Shown here in pieces: positions 23,481 to 34,945 of a stretch of DNA of 64,000 nt (position 1 is its first letter; each line of letters begins with the position of its first letter). The notes beneath the pieces were generated by a model. It was given only the letters and a program-made list of their open reading frames with translations. It did no database searches and had not been told where the DNA came from. Origin of the DNA: Gnetum montanum (taxonomy: Eukaryota; Streptophyta; Gnetopsida; Gnetales; Gnetaceae); contig MNCI01011158.1 in assembly GCA_015680685.1 (NCBI GenBank), forward strand, positions 75,268 through 139,267. Direction: 5' to 3'. A program made the position numbers and the translations under genes.

Positions 23481-23760
23481 TATGTGCTCTTTGTCCACCT
23501 CATTCCACCTTGATTTACCTTTCATGATCTTTTTTACCAAGTTATGACCTTGTTTTGCTTATTTAGGCCTTGTTTTACTATGTTTCAAGCTTACTCTACC
23601 TTACTATGTTCTATTGCTATAGTATCTTACATTATTTTAACATTCTTTAATAATCATACCACACAGACATCACTTAATATGTTAATTTTGGCATGTAGGA
23701 TTAGAACATGGACACATGGATGTAAATTGAGTTACCTTTGAGCATGAACAAACTATATGG
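23481..23760 (+). other. Conserved Tat block between repeat array and RT, with splice-acceptor-like end
   Basis: About 230 bp align with the reverse complement of 52900-53060, including CTCATTCCACC, TACCTTA...ACC, and the block TCTTACATTATTTTAACATT followed by CACA/TATAGAC...CACTT. The segment is pyrimidine-rich and ends TTTTGGCATGTAG; the minus copy ends TTATTTTGACTAG. Open reading that becomes pol starts soon after. In Ogre-type Tat elements an intron separates protease from RT, and this block would be the acceptor side. That role is inferred. Confidence 0.5.
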
Positions 23761-24720
23761 TGATGTTGAATGACTAATTGACCTTGATTACATAGATCTT
23801 GAACCCAAGAGCTTGTTTGACCATATAGCCTTAATAGAGAAGTTCCTTGAATGATCCAATTACATAGTTAAAACCTTTAACATTGAGGCTAGTGACATTA
23901 CTAAGGATTTTCTTATTGAAGTTCCTATTACAACACACAATAGTGAGGAGAAAGCACTAAAACTATGTTTCTCACTTGAAACCCAAATGGCCCAAGACAT
24001 CATCAAGATCTTTTAGGATAACATTAAAGTATTTTCTTACTTATAAGAAGATATGCTAGGGTTAGATCCATGTTTAGTGTAGCATAACATCATCCTAGAT
24101 CCTAGTATCAAACTTGTTAAGTAGAAAGTTTGCAAGGTTTGACCATATTTAGCCCTAGTAGTTCCTATTGAGTTTAAGAAGCTATACCAAGCTAGTTTCA
24201 TTTAAGCTATTGATTATGTTGATTGGGTGCCCAACATAGTGGTAGTTTCAAAGAAAAATGGTAGCATTTGTATCTGTATCAATTTTTGAGACCTTAACAA
24301 TGTGACCATTAGAGATGATTTTCCTTTATCTAGTATTGATCAATTGATTGATAATGCAGATGGCCATGCCTTACTATCCTTTATGGATGGGTTCTCAAGA
24401 TAAAACTAGGTTAGGATTAACCTAGAGCATCAACTCTATATGATCTTCATGAACCCTTGGGGAATCATTTATTATACCATGATGCTATTTGGTCTAAAGA
24501 ATGTCTGTGCAACCTATCAACGAGTCATGACGTACATTTTCAAGGACTAAATGCTATGGTTACTTAATGATTATGTTGATGACATAACTATAAAGTCCAA
24601 GGTGGCAAGTGATCATGCACGTGATCTTAATTTAGTCCTTCAACGATGTCTCAAATACAACCTCTAATTTAATCCTAAGAATGTGTATTTGATGTTAAAA
24701 TAGGAAAATTATTTTTTCCA
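23761..24720 (+). pseudogene. Tat-A reverse transcriptase
   Basis: The pre-RT segment (about 23980-24070) reads MAQDIIKIF-DNIKVFSY and EDMLGLDPCLV, the Tat family's W-SYEDMPGLDP block. RT follows: NIVVVSKKNGSICICINF-D (about 24234-24295), DDFPLSSIDQLIDNADGH (about 24315-24368), LSFMDGFS (about 24377), TMMLFGLKNVCATYQRVMT (about 24478-24534), and the catalytic YVDD at 24572-24583, which is intact. It continues to FNPKNVYL. The spacing and the LSFMDG and YVDDI signatures are those of Tat/Athila-clade elements. In-frame TAA/TAG codons mostly stand where Gln or Trp is expected. This is a full-length but dead domain. Confidence 0.92.
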
Positions 24721-25400
24721 TAGTATTTGAGATAGGGATACACATCAATCCTAATAAGGTTAAGGCCATAACCAACATGGAAATACCTACTAAACTTATG
24801 AAACTATGAGTATTACAAGTTATATTGTAGTCTATTTGTAGATTCATCTTGAGGCTCATGGATATGTTATAATCCATGCAACACTTGCTTAAAAAGGGAG
24901 TTCACTATGAGTGAACTGACCAATGCCAAGAAGCCTTTGAGAACATTGAGAAAGAGTTGGCCCAACTACCCACTGTGTATTCAGCTTAGAAAGAAGAACC
25001 ATTTTACATCTACCTTGCAATCTTTAATACATTCGCAGCCTCTCTTCTCTATCAAAAATGAGATGATGGAGTAGAGTTTCCTATTTACTATTTGATCCAT
25101 GCATTAATAGCCTATGAGAGTTGATACGCTAAGGTCGAGAAGTATTGTTTAGTCCTAGTCTTCTCCTTAAAGAAGTGAAGACACTACTTCTTTAGGAGCT
25201 AGACCAATGTCATATGTAAGAATAATGTGCTAAGATCCATAATAACTAGCATTTATAAGAGTAGCTACATAGCCTGGTGGAAGGCCATAATAGCTGAGTT
25301 TTATCTGCATTACATCTCCTAGGCCTTAAAAAAATGTTAAGTTATAGTTTTTCAACTTGCAAATTTTTGAATTGAGGATAATGCAACCATAGACCTTGAA
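24721..25400 (+). pseudogene. Tat-A RNase H (retroviral type)
   Basis: After the connection region the plus strand reads QEAFENIEKELAQLPTV (about 24928-24980), IYLAIFNTFAASLLYQ (about 25008-25055), YAKVEKYCLVLVFSLKK (about 25125-25176) and SIITSIYKS (about 25235). This corresponds to the Tat order of AF..LK..L, L-YLA-S..AVSAVLV, Y...EK..LALV-A-RKLR..F and V-TD.PLR.IL. The first catalytic Asp region reads LAIFNTFA rather than L-A-S-D/E. Multiple stops. Confidence 0.8.
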
Positions 25401-25439
25401 TTCCTCTATGAATATGTCAACATTATCAATGAGGTACCT

Positions 25440-25720
25440 AAAGAATATGAGGCCATCATGGACTTTGATAGAGTTTTAACTATCCATTGGGCTAGTGTTG
25501 TCATCATCATAACATTATCCTTTGGTGAGATCCAATATTTTGTTTATTATTTCAAATTTCCATGTACCAATAACATAAATGAATATGAAGAGCTAATTAG
25601 AGGAATGATGATAGCTCATAACCAAGAAATATTGTGTTTAATGATAAAAGGTGATTTGTAACTTATGGTTAACCAAGGAACCAAGGTCTACACATGCAAA
25701 GCAAATACATAAAACCTTAT
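25440..25720 (+). pseudogene. Tat-A second RNase H (archaeal-type aRNH)
   Basis: The plus strand reads DFDRVLTIHWASVVIIITL, then FKFPCTNNINEYEELIRG and MMIAHNQEILCLMIKGDL, and LMVNQGTKVYTCK. The archaeal-type RNase H of Tat elements reads L-FDGA-S..GSGAG..L, F-CTNNEAEYEALI-GL, A...G...L.V.GDS.LV-NQV.GE. The E of NEAEYEAL survives (EYEEL), the GDS Asp survives (GD), while the first catalytic Asp-Gly is replaced by H-W. A second, archaeal-type RNase H is a hallmark of the Tat lineage, so this piece fixes the classification. Confidence 0.85.
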
Positions 25721-26089
25721 TGTGACAAGCCAAGAAACTCATGCTATAGTTTATAGATGTGGGTATCCAATACATTCTTGAAATTGAGAACACTTTAGCT
25801 GATGCCATTTCCACCTCAGCCCTAAATGTGATGCCTTATGTGTTTAGAAAGTTACCTTCCTTGTCAAAGAAGTGAACTCTTTCCATTATGCAGAACACTA
25901 AAGGTACCTTTATAGTTATCATTAACAATGTTCCTCCACAATAGTGGTATGATGACATTAAGTCTTACCTCATGCATGGTGAACCTTCATAGAATCTAAC
26001 TATATTTCAAAAGGATGTTGTATGTAAATGATCAAGAAAAAATGTCCTTGTAGCTGATAACACATTATGTCAAAGGTCCTATTATGGCA

Positions 26090-27165
26090 TGTTATTAGTA
26101 TGCTCAGGTGAAACAAAAGCCCCCATAGTCCTTAAGTAGGTTCATGATGTTATATGTAGAGGACATATAGAAATTAGAGTCATGGCTACAAAGATTAGAT
26201 GCTTAGGATACTATTGGTTCTATATTGAAAGCATCTACCTATAGAAGATTGAAACTTTTGAGATTTATTAATGATATAACAAGTTAATACACATGCCACT
26301 AACTGAGTTACATACTACTCAAATCATGTGGCCATTTCAACGATGGGGAATCAACATTATTGGACCTATAATACCCATGTCTTCAGTAGGACATATCTTC
26401 ATCATTATTGTAACCAAATATTTCATGAGGTGGGTTAAAGCTATCCCTATAAGAAAAACATCTCAACAAGTCTATAAATTTGTGCTAGATAACATAGTAT
26501 TCTATTTTAGCTTACCCTTAACTATAGTCACAAATAATGGACCATAGTTTAGTAGCTAGGAAATGCAAACCTTTTGTCAACAATTAAATATCAAACATTC
26601 GTTTTCATCACCATACTACCAACAAGCCAAAGATAGCAATAAGATCATCATAAACCTCAAGAAGATTCTAAATAATAGCAAATGCAAATGACATGAATAC
26701 AACATGTGTGCACTTTGGGCATATAGAACAACCTTTAGAACTACAACTAGTGCCATCCCATATGGCCTCTTTTATGGATTTGAATTTGTTTTACCTCTTA
26801 AGTTGTAGGTTCCATTATTAAGGATATCTTTGTTTGACTTCATCAATGATGAGTATAGTAAGGAGCTACATATCATTAATCTTGATTTGGTGGAGGAACA
26901 AAAAATACAAACACTGGCCAACATCAAATGATATTAAGAGAGATAGAAAAAAAACACCATCATGATCTAAATATGTGAAAATTCAAGGAAGGAGACCTTA
27001 TTCTTAAGGCTATTCACAAACATATAGACAAGTTCTTAGCTAATTGGAAATTACCTTTCGTGGTCATCAAAGATTATGAAAATGAAGTGTTTAAACTAGT
27101 GCACATGGATTGGAATGAACTAAATAATCTGCTCAACAATTCCTATCTAAAACCTTATTATATCT
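26090..27165 (+). pseudogene. Tat-A integrase
   Basis: The zinc-finger end reads RGHIEIRVMATKIRCLGYYW (about 26158-26217), then the core WPFQRWGINIIGPI (about 26330-26370), VTKYFMRWVKAIP, KFVLDNIVFYF and IVTNNGP (about 26525-26545), the SSPYYQQAKDSNKI block (about 26608-26650) and LWAYRTTFRTTT (about 26716-26750), with the C-terminal domain through about 27165. Catalytic residues are lost: the family D of GMDIIGP reads Asn, the D of VTDNG reads Asn, and the E of GQAEA reads Lys. All three fit G-to-A changes. Confidence 0.9.
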
Positions 27166-27965
27166 AACATTGACCTATTTGCTTACAGCTTCTGATTACT
27201 TTTTTTTTACATGTTTGGATGAATGATTTACATTGGTAACCTTTGTAGGCTACAATATGCAAGGTTGCATGATCTACTATTTCTTTTTAGCATCTCAAAG
27301 CACTACAAACTTTGTAGAAATCTATGAAACAAAGAACATATTTATCATGTTTTACCAGTTATAACCAATGGTGGCCTATATTGTTTTGTTGTCTCATGTG
27401 GCCTTATGCAATCTCTTATAATGACATGTATTCTTTAACTTGTTTTCTTATCCTCTTGGAGTTGTGCTTGCAAGATAAGCCCAAAGTCATCATAGAGATG
27501 TGATTCATCATAGTAGTGAGTTATCATGTGATCTCAATACATGAGATTTAGTTAGCTTATCAAAGTATGCCAAGAAGACTTACCTCAAATCACTTACATT
27601 ATCTCTCTTGATCCATAATTCTATAGTTGAACAATAGCCCTTCCTACTTCAATAGCAATGAAAACCTTTATTTGATACTCATTCATCATGGCCATGTGAC
27701 ATCTCCTTCAATATGCTCTACCTTCAAGTTTATTGAATATAATACATCTCATTCAATGTTGAAATGAAACAAAACTCAGCCTTTGTAGTGAACTCAATGA
27801 AGGTCTCACTCAAAAATAATGAGAAAGAAAACATCTAAGAAAGTGAGGAGGCCAATGTAGCCTAAATTCAATCAAATCACTAGCTCTAAAACAAAAGAGC
27901 CAAGTGGCCTAAAGAGCCCAAGAATGGAATGCTAGCCTATTGAAATTAAAGTTTGCATCATTTTA
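27166..27965 (+). other. Tat 3' region after integrase (A copy)
   Basis: This non-coding stretch aligns with two other places in the window: the reverse complement of about 48850-49610 (landmarks GTTGCATGATCTAC, CTCATGTGGCCTTATGCAATC, GATGTGATTCATCA) and 61430-61990 on the plus strand (landmarks TTTCTTATCCTCTT, ATCATGTGACCTTAATGC, CCATGTGACAT and CTCATTCAATG-like). It is therefore a family-wide 3' untranslated or LTR-proximal segment. Confidence 0.7.
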
Positions 27966-28439
27966 GGACTTTTGGATGGTTTTTATTTTAGCTAAAATTG
28001 AGACTATTGGAGAAGAGAAAAATCTAAAATTCCATAGTCTTTACCACTAGTGTAGATTGCCAAAGTAGTAGAACCTATAGTAGTAATTACCTTAATGTAG
28101 ATTTATTTAGGAGATTAGTGTAGACCAATTCAAAACACACTTTGCATCTTACACCAAGTTTTGAAGATATTTTATATTCTCAGGTTGTAATAGGCCCACG
28201 TTGTACAATTTGAAACTTGTTACATATATTATTTGCAATATGTATTATAAAGTTTATAGTTTTTTTTATTTTGCCATATCATTTCACTTTGTTTCTATCT
28301 TGGTATCAACATTGGATTTGACTTTGTGTTTACACATTTATGCATGTTTTCCTTTATTTTTATTGCTCAATAATAGATATCTAAGTCCTTAAGCAATTGG
28401 AAAAATATTTTAAGGTACTCTAGATAATTTTTGAGGCTC
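27966..28439. other. Junction between Tat-A and Athila remnant
   Basis: AT-rich with no domain. No LTR terminus was recognised. Somewhere here the Tat 3' region gives way to the Athila pol fragment. Confidence 0.4.
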
Positions 28440-29078
28440 ATGGATCTTGGAGTTAAATTATTCCACCTTGGGATTTTTGGTCTTTTTAACACTAAATTTT
28501 CTAGTTGTTATAGCTTCATTAAGAACTTTTTCAAAATTATCAAATTGCTAGTAGAGCTAATAGAGAAGGTTGCATCTTTCAAATGCATCAATAAATAAAA
28601 GTAAGCATTCTAAAAACTCAAGAAAAAGCTCATGGAAACCCCAATTCTATGTGATCTAGATTGATTTAGACCATTCCATATCATGATAGATGCATGCAAC
28701 TATGCATTGGAGGCATTGATTACACATTTGGACAATCAAAAATATCCATATTATATTTATTGTGCAACCAAGAGCATTGTGGGTATATATTTAAATTATA
28801 CTACCACTGAGAAGGAGCCCATGGTGATGGTATATTCATTGGCAAAATTTAGGCACTATGTGTTTGGATACAAAATCTTTGTACACATTGATTACAATGC
28901 CATCTATTTCCTAATGAACAAGCTGGTGGTAAGCCCCTATGCCATATGGTGGTTGGTATTTTTGCAAGAGTTTGATCTTACAATGGTGGATAGGAAGAAA
29001 ACTAAGAATGTGATTACTTACGACTTATCTTGGCTACATTGGGATGATAAAGAGTATGAAGAACTCTTTTCCAATTAA
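28440..29078 (+). pseudogene. Athila-type RT end and RNase H
   Basis: The RT connection reads FIKNFFKIIKLLVELIEKVA (about 28520-28580), then LKKKLMETPIL (about 28624). An open frame (28683-29078) carries the RNase H: MIDACNYALEALITHLDNQ, IYCATKSIVGIYLNYTTTEK, AKFRHYVFGYKIFVHIDYNA, and FLQEFDLTMVDRKKTKNVIT. The family reads CDASDYAVGAVLGQ, YYASKTL..AQ.NYTTTEKELLA and V..D-HAAL. The first catalytic Asp is kept (IDA), Glu of TTEKE is kept, and the Asp of TDH is kept as IDY. RT proper is missing upstream. This is an older copy than the Athila elements at 32-39 kb and 62.5 kb. Confidence 0.9.
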
Positions 29079-30450
29079 TTACCAGATGATATCCTCTTTT
29101 TAAAATCCATTAGTTTGAGGGCCTAAGGATATGAATTTGTACAATGAATTCCTCTCCTATCTTCTCACTTAGGAGACTCCATAAGAATGAGATAGTAAGA
29201 AGAAATAATAGTGCCTTTGCCAGGTCAAGTGCTATATGGAAATCCACGGTAACCTTTATAAGGTTTGTGCGGATGGCTTGGTATGATGGTGCATGTCTAT
29301 TGCTAATCAATTGAGGATCCTCTAGGATTCCCATGAAGATCGTTGAGGGAGTCATTATGTGGAAAGGATGATGATTGTGAAGATCCTCATAGTAGGGTAT
29401 TTCTGGCCAATGATATTCAGGGATGCTCATCATTTTTCTTGTTCATGCAAGTGCTACCAAAGAGATGAAGGAATGATAGTTCAAATGGAAGGATCTTAGT
29501 AGTGGATCTAATCACTAGAGCCCTTTGACCTCTAGGGCATTGAATTCATGTTACCCATCGCTCATGTCAAATAAGAAGGCTTATATTATCATCACTATTA
29601 ACTACTACACGAAGTGGGTTGAAGCTACAACCATCATTGACTATTCATCTTTCACTGCAACATGGTTTGTTTAGAAAAATGTAGTAAATAGGTTTGGTAT
29701 GCCAAAGACACTCATTTCACATAATGGAACTCACTTCATTGCATCTACTTTTTAGAAGCTAATGCAATGCTTGGGAATACAACATAAACTGATAATCCCC
29801 TATCACCCTAAGCTAATGAACAAGTGGAGGTTACTAATAGGGAGATAACTAGGATTCTAACATGAACCATTAGTCAATATAGGAAGGATTGGAGTACAAA
29901 ACTTAATCTAAAGAGAAACTTGGAAACTTTCTATAGGTTACTCTCCTTATGAGTTGATGTATGAGAAACTACCAATATTTCCATTTCAAGTTGAACTCCG
30001 TATATTATCAATTGCCTATGAGCTTGATCTTGACCTCAATCTAGCATAAAAAGATCACCTAATAACACTAAATGTGCTAGATGAGAATTGACAAGTAGCA
30101 CTAATAATGAATGATATACATAAGACAAACTTCAAACAACATCATGATGCATGGATAAGAAGAGTTAAATTCCAACTTAGTCATAAGATTCTTTACTAGA
30201 ACCCAATGCATGTACAACAATGTACTAAGTTTCAAATGCTATGAAAAGGATGTTACAACATTCATGTCACTTTTCCTTCTAGTGCCATGACCATTTACCA
30301 TTCATTTCATCTAGAGAAACATTTGTTAGTCAACATCCAACATGTTAAGCTATTTGTAGAACATAGAATAACTAATAACACTAACACCTTAAAGCAAGAG
30401 CAAGCACATTGTACTTTTTAGATCTCCTCTTCTTAACTTAGTTATGGGGG
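29079..30450 (+). pseudogene. Athila-type integrase
   Basis: Readable blocks are FDL-GIEFM (about 29525, family FDLWGIDFMGP; the Asp reads Glu and Trp reads as a stop), IIITINYYTKWVEATTI (about 29587-29635), RFGMPKTLISHNGTHFI (about 29690-29740; Asp of SDNGTHF reads His), LGIQHKLIIPYHPK (about 29770), and QVEVTNRE in a shifted frame (about 29822), which keeps the catalytic Glu. Then come WKLSIGYSPYELMYEKLPIF (about 29920-29980) and YELDLDLN. It ends with a TATGGGGGAGATGGC block (about 30443) that recurs at the same place in the minus-strand Athila (34925-34940). Frameshifts and stops throughout. Confidence 0.85.
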
Positions 30451-31897
30451 AGATGGCTATCTATACTGATATCTTGTGATGGCTAACTCATTTTAACACC
30501 TTTGTTTTAACACTATTCTTAATATTTTTTTCTTTTTCTTGAATATTTTATTTTTTCCTTTCTTTTATTTACTTATTTACTTTGTTAATTATATCTTGTT
30601 TTGTTTTGTTTTATAGGAAATATTTGATATTTCCATTGTTATTGTTAATACTGAAGTTAATTAATGTAGTTATTAATGTTATGATTAATTTACTAAATTG
30701 CCAAATTTTCATCTCTGGGTTATATCCTCTATTAATAAATTATCAATTTTCTAATGGTATTAGGTAGTGGATCCATGACATCCATCCATCCCATTTATTC
30801 TATGAAGGCTCTACATCATGGGATGATGAGGTCCTTTCACATTAAAACTACAAGTAACTAATAATCTTGCTATTGAGTGGAATTGAAATGGGCTAAGAAT
30901 TAAGGAAAAGGGATGTGACCTCAAGGGAACTTGTCATATCCTCTTTTCAACTTCATTCTAAAGTTTTATGATTTTCCTCCATTAGTATATCACCACTCAT
31001 ATTATCAACCAATAAACAATAAGCATGTATTTGCATGGTTTGTTCTAGTGAAAATAATAAAATAAATGAGAATTAAAAGCATATCCCTTACATATCATAA
31101 TGGGCTACAAGCACTGCTTATGGGGTTAGCAAGACATGTTACCCATGCATGAAGGCACCCCACTAACTAAGGCCCTTCCTTCCTTCTTTCTCTTTTCTTC
31201 TTCTCTTAGAGTGGTAGTTGTACTTTGGGAATTTTCATAAAATCATAATGGTCAAATGGAAAGGATATGTTAATGCAAAACCACTAAAAGTGGAATGGAC
31301 TTAGTCTTAACTAAGAATGGGACAATATTAGATCATCTTAATCATAGATTTCATAAGGATCTCATGTGACCTAGATGCAAATCACCTTTCCACCATTCTT
31401 TCTCTACCATCATTCTCATTTTATAACATACCACCCCACTACCTCATATCATGACCAATTGATACATTTGTTATGATGACACTATAATCCTATGATGATT
31501 CCTTAATTGAGATATGGATTTTAACTTGAAATGATCATTAAACATCCTCAATGCCTATCATCTCCTTGTGATAAGGGCATGCAAGAGCATTAGAGGCATA
31601 AGCCTACTTTGAAAAGGATCCACTTACATTTCCTTTGGTCTACTTGAAGTTAAAATGCCTATCCATAAGCTATTTGCATAATCAATTCTATCAACTTACA
31701 TTTGAACATCTAGTTTTGCTTTATTTTGGCATCTTAAGTCCATTCAAATCTACTCAAATCACTTCTCCTAGGCTAACATAATCCTCTTCTATGTTGTTGT
31801 CATCATTTTGAATCTTTCTAGCTTTCATGAGGCTTCTATTTCATTCCAAAACTCATATTAAATTCCACCATTTTATAAGGTAAAAATTTTCTAAGTA
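30451..31897. other. Athila 3' non-coding region
   Basis: No recognisable gene or domain. It lies between the integrase end and the LTR fragment at 31898, where Athila elements have a long 3' region that may hold an env-like frame. None is readable here. Confidence 0.45.
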
Positions 31898-32087
31898 TGA
31901 CTACATCGACGCATCCTCATCAACATAGTAAGATGAGTCGTTGAAGCCTATTGATGCATGCTCGTCGATGGAATGTAAAAATAATATAAATAGGTGCAAC
32001 TCTTAGATTATTTTGTATCATTTTTCCAAACATCACAAGGAGGTTTTGCCATTTTTCCAAGTCTAAGAATCTTTTAAGCATGCTAAC
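31898..32087 (+). repeat. Broken Athila-type LTR, 5' part (U3 with TATA)
   Basis: Begins about TGACTACATCGACGCATCC and contains GATGCATGCTCGTCGATGG and a TATA box, TATAAATAG, at 31985-31993. It is like the U3 of the other Athila LTRs in the window (42430 and 49867). It is cut at 32088 by the insertion of the minus-strand Athila. It is likely the 3' LTR of the Athila pol at 28.4-30.4 kb. Confidence 0.6.
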
Positions 32088-32872
32088 TGATGAGTGGCGA
32101 GATACCCCTACACTCAACCATACAAATACAAGCGTAGCATGCATGATCCAGTCGAACTCTGCAGACTAAGTGCCTACACGCCCATGGAACACTTAGGGTT
32201 AATCATTTGTTATCTTCCCAGACTTACTTGTATTTGTCATGGTTGTATGGTTAAGTAAGTCTGAGGTATATGATTTTTATAGCTTTTTGTGTTTTATCTC
32301 CTATGTTAATGAGTTGAAGGGTAGAGAGAATAATTCCTAACTCTAACTAATGAACTAAGTCTAAATTACCTAGCATCAGCATCCATTCCCACTTACTGTA
32401 CACACCTTGAACCGATGCAACTATGGTTACCAAATGCTAATTGTTGCTGGGATCACAACGCGTAATGCATGTGCTCGAAGTGGTCATACTGAGGCACTTA
32501 ACTATGAGAGAAGGGTTGAGAGAGAGAAAACAATAAATAATAGATAGTAAATAGTAGGTAATAAATAATAATAATAAAATCCTATTCCATGCGTTGCAAG
32601 GTTTATCTAAGAAGCTTGTTTTTATTGCAGTACACAAACTTGTGTTCAGGTACAATGTTTGCTCGAATAAAGATCCATTCACTTTAGGACTCCTATTACA
32701 TGCACATGGAAAATATTCTATCTCTAGAGTGATCAATCTGCCAGAGTTTCCCTATTATCTAGCGTAGGATGAGAAAACAAGGGAGAGTTGCCTCTTATTT
32801 ATAGATATGACGATGCACTGCGATATCATGTGGGAGGATGCGATATCACGTACGTGATATCGCGTCCCATCA
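32088..32872 (-). repeat. Athila 3' LTR
   Basis: On the plus strand it runs from TGATGAGTGGCGAGATACC to GATATCGCGTCCCATCA. On the minus strand it therefore starts TGATGGGACGCGATATC and ends CTCATCA. A TATA box (TATAAATA on the minus strand) lies at 32796-32803, and a cluster of CGATATC/GATATCGCG palindromes lies upstream of it at 32820-32865. Confidence 0.92.
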
Positions 32873-32883
32873 TACCCCCATGA
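32873..32883 (-). promoter_or_regulatory. Athila polypurine tract
   Basis: The minus strand reads CATGGGGGTA right before the 3' LTR start TGATGGG. Confidence 0.75.
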
Positions 32884-34945
32884 CTAAATGAAAATGCGTC
32901 CTCAAGTTCTTTACAATAATATCAGAAATGTATGGGATTATTGACTCAAATGAAACTAATGGGATGACTTGTGAACCAATCATCATTACAAGACTTGACA
33001 AAATTGGTGTTCATGACAACAAGAGTGAACACCTTATTACATTGACATCAGGCCTTACTTGGCAGCTGAGAAAGAGAGAGAGAAAGAAGTTTTGCTACTT
33101 CCAATGCCAAGATTGCACCTTTCATTGTCCATTGGTAAGCGCACCATCGATCTTACTCCTTGCATAGCTCCTTCCATCACTGCTCCATTCCAAGTGTTCC
33201 TTCTAGATCCCCTCCATTGTTGCATGATCGCCACAAAACACAATTTTATATTAGCAAGGGTAAATGAATCATCATGTAATTAATACCTTGCTTCGATCTA
33301 TGTCCATTGGCTATGTTGAGGTATGGTTGATATGGATCTAGAGATATATTAATGATGACTACCAAAGATGTAGGGGTTAGGAAAAAATTGGGGCTAGGAG
33401 AAAATTGAAAAAATCAGGCCCCGTACCCCCATGACTAATCACAAACCTCTGGTAGCGTTAGAATGGAGAAAGAAAAGGAATAAGAAAGATAGATAATAAG
33501 GGACAACTATGACATCGATGAAATGGATGTTAGGATGAAAATGAACAAAATAAAATAGATTGCAAAAATGTTAGGGGAAAGAATTTAACTAATGCCCCAA
33601 ATAGGAATGTTAGTGGGTCCTCCCCAAAGTAGGCTCATGCCCTTAATGCCCTGAAAAACCCACGTTCAAAGAGTTCGTAGGCTCTGGGAATGTCATGTGG
33701 AACAAGAGTTAAAGTCTTAACCACAAGAATTTACCAAAAAGAAAACAATGTATCTACCAAAATATATACTAATGATACAACCGACAATGAGGTAAATAAT
33801 GGAGAGAAGGATGGAAAGAGGAGAATGGAATGGAGTCTCAAGAATAAGGTGGTGTACAACCCCTTGTGTGTTTCATGATTAATGTGACTTGGCAAATCTC
33901 ATTCCAACTCCGACCTCAAACCAACCACATGCAGTGACTTCGCATCAATGCATCTAGTTAATCCATCCCCTTGAATAACAAGAATGCTTCCCCCAAGAGT
34001 CACCACCATTCTAACGAAACAAGGAGGAGAGAATGGGAAGTGAGAAGGGCCATAGTTAGAGGGAACATTTTTGGTTCCATAACCAGTGCTTGTAGCCCAA
34101 GAGATTATTCGTCTAAGGGGTGTGCTTTGAATTCTCACTTCTTTTCCCTCTTTTTTTTTTTGTTTTTGTGTTTTGTGTTTTTATGTGTGAGAACCACACC
34201 ATGCAAAGACTTTGTTATTTTTATTGTCTCAGCTTCTAAAAATTAGGTAACATCGGAATGGTAAGAAAACTCAAGAAGAAAACATCCAAGCACACAAGTG
34301 AATGGCCAACAAAAAAGCATCAAGTCCCTTGAAGTCACATCCTTTTCAATCCTTGAGTCCTTCCTTAGTTTGAGAAATACCTAGTCACCGATTCATTAGA
34401 GTTCTTATTAAGAAAGGGGACTGTACATTTCCAAGCTGAGAGAGACCATAGAAACTGGTGGATGAATGGATGAAGTGAACTCATTGCCTGCCATATCAAA
34501 AGAAACATACCTTAGTATCAACATCACGACTTAAAGGTAAAAACCAAACATCAGCAATCAATAGGAAAATAGTTCATACCATCGTGAAGAACACTTATTG
34601 GTGACAAACTTACAAGGTGGAGAACACACACACACAAAATGGAAAAGTATAACGATGTTGAAAAACAAAAATAAGAAAATTTAAAGAAATTTGTAAAACA
34701 AAAACTAGAAAAGTTAAAGAAATTTGTAAAACAAAAACAAGAAAAGCTAAAGAAATTTTTAAAACAAAAATGTGTAAGAAAAAAATTTGTAAAACAAAAA
34801 TGTGAAAAACAAAAACGTGTAAAACAAAAACGTGGAAAATAAAAATGTGTAAAACAAAAACGTGGAAAACAAAAATGTGTAAAACAAAAACTAAAAAGAA
34901 CTGAGGGCCCCAATGATTAGCATAGGTGGCCATCTCCCCCATGAC
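32884..34945 (-). other. Athila 3' region between deleted pol and 3' LTR
   Basis: About 2 kb follows the block GTCATGGGGGAGATGGC (minus, 34940-34924) that marks the end of integrase in the 28-30 kb copy. No protein family is recognisable. An open minus frame at 34138-33899 (79 codons, starting MRIQSTPLRRIISWATSTGY) has no known relative to me. A second GTCATGGGGGTA copy occurs at 33425-33438. A purine-rich tandem repeat is listed separately. Confidence 0.55.
34640..34895. repeat. AAAACAAAAACGTG short tandem repeat
   Basis: Units of about 15 nt, GTGTAAAACAAAAAC alternating with GTGGAAAACAAAAAT (about a 30-nt dimer), occupy the right half. The left half has a 36-nt variant, AAAGAAATTTGTAAAACAAAAAC. 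The overlapping minus-strand frames of periodic Phe/Val/His composition are only this repeat translated. Confidence 0.88.

Noticed and set aside
28201-28392. 63-codon hydrophobic frame as a membrane peptide
   Set aside because: AT-rich DNA gives Phe/Leu/Tyr-rich frames by chance; no initiation context, partner or homologue is apparent.
34551-34942. 110-120-codon minus-strand frames rich in Phe, Val, His, Cys
   Set aside because: Translation of the AAAACAAAAACGTG tandem repeat; the periodicity is that of the DNA repeat.
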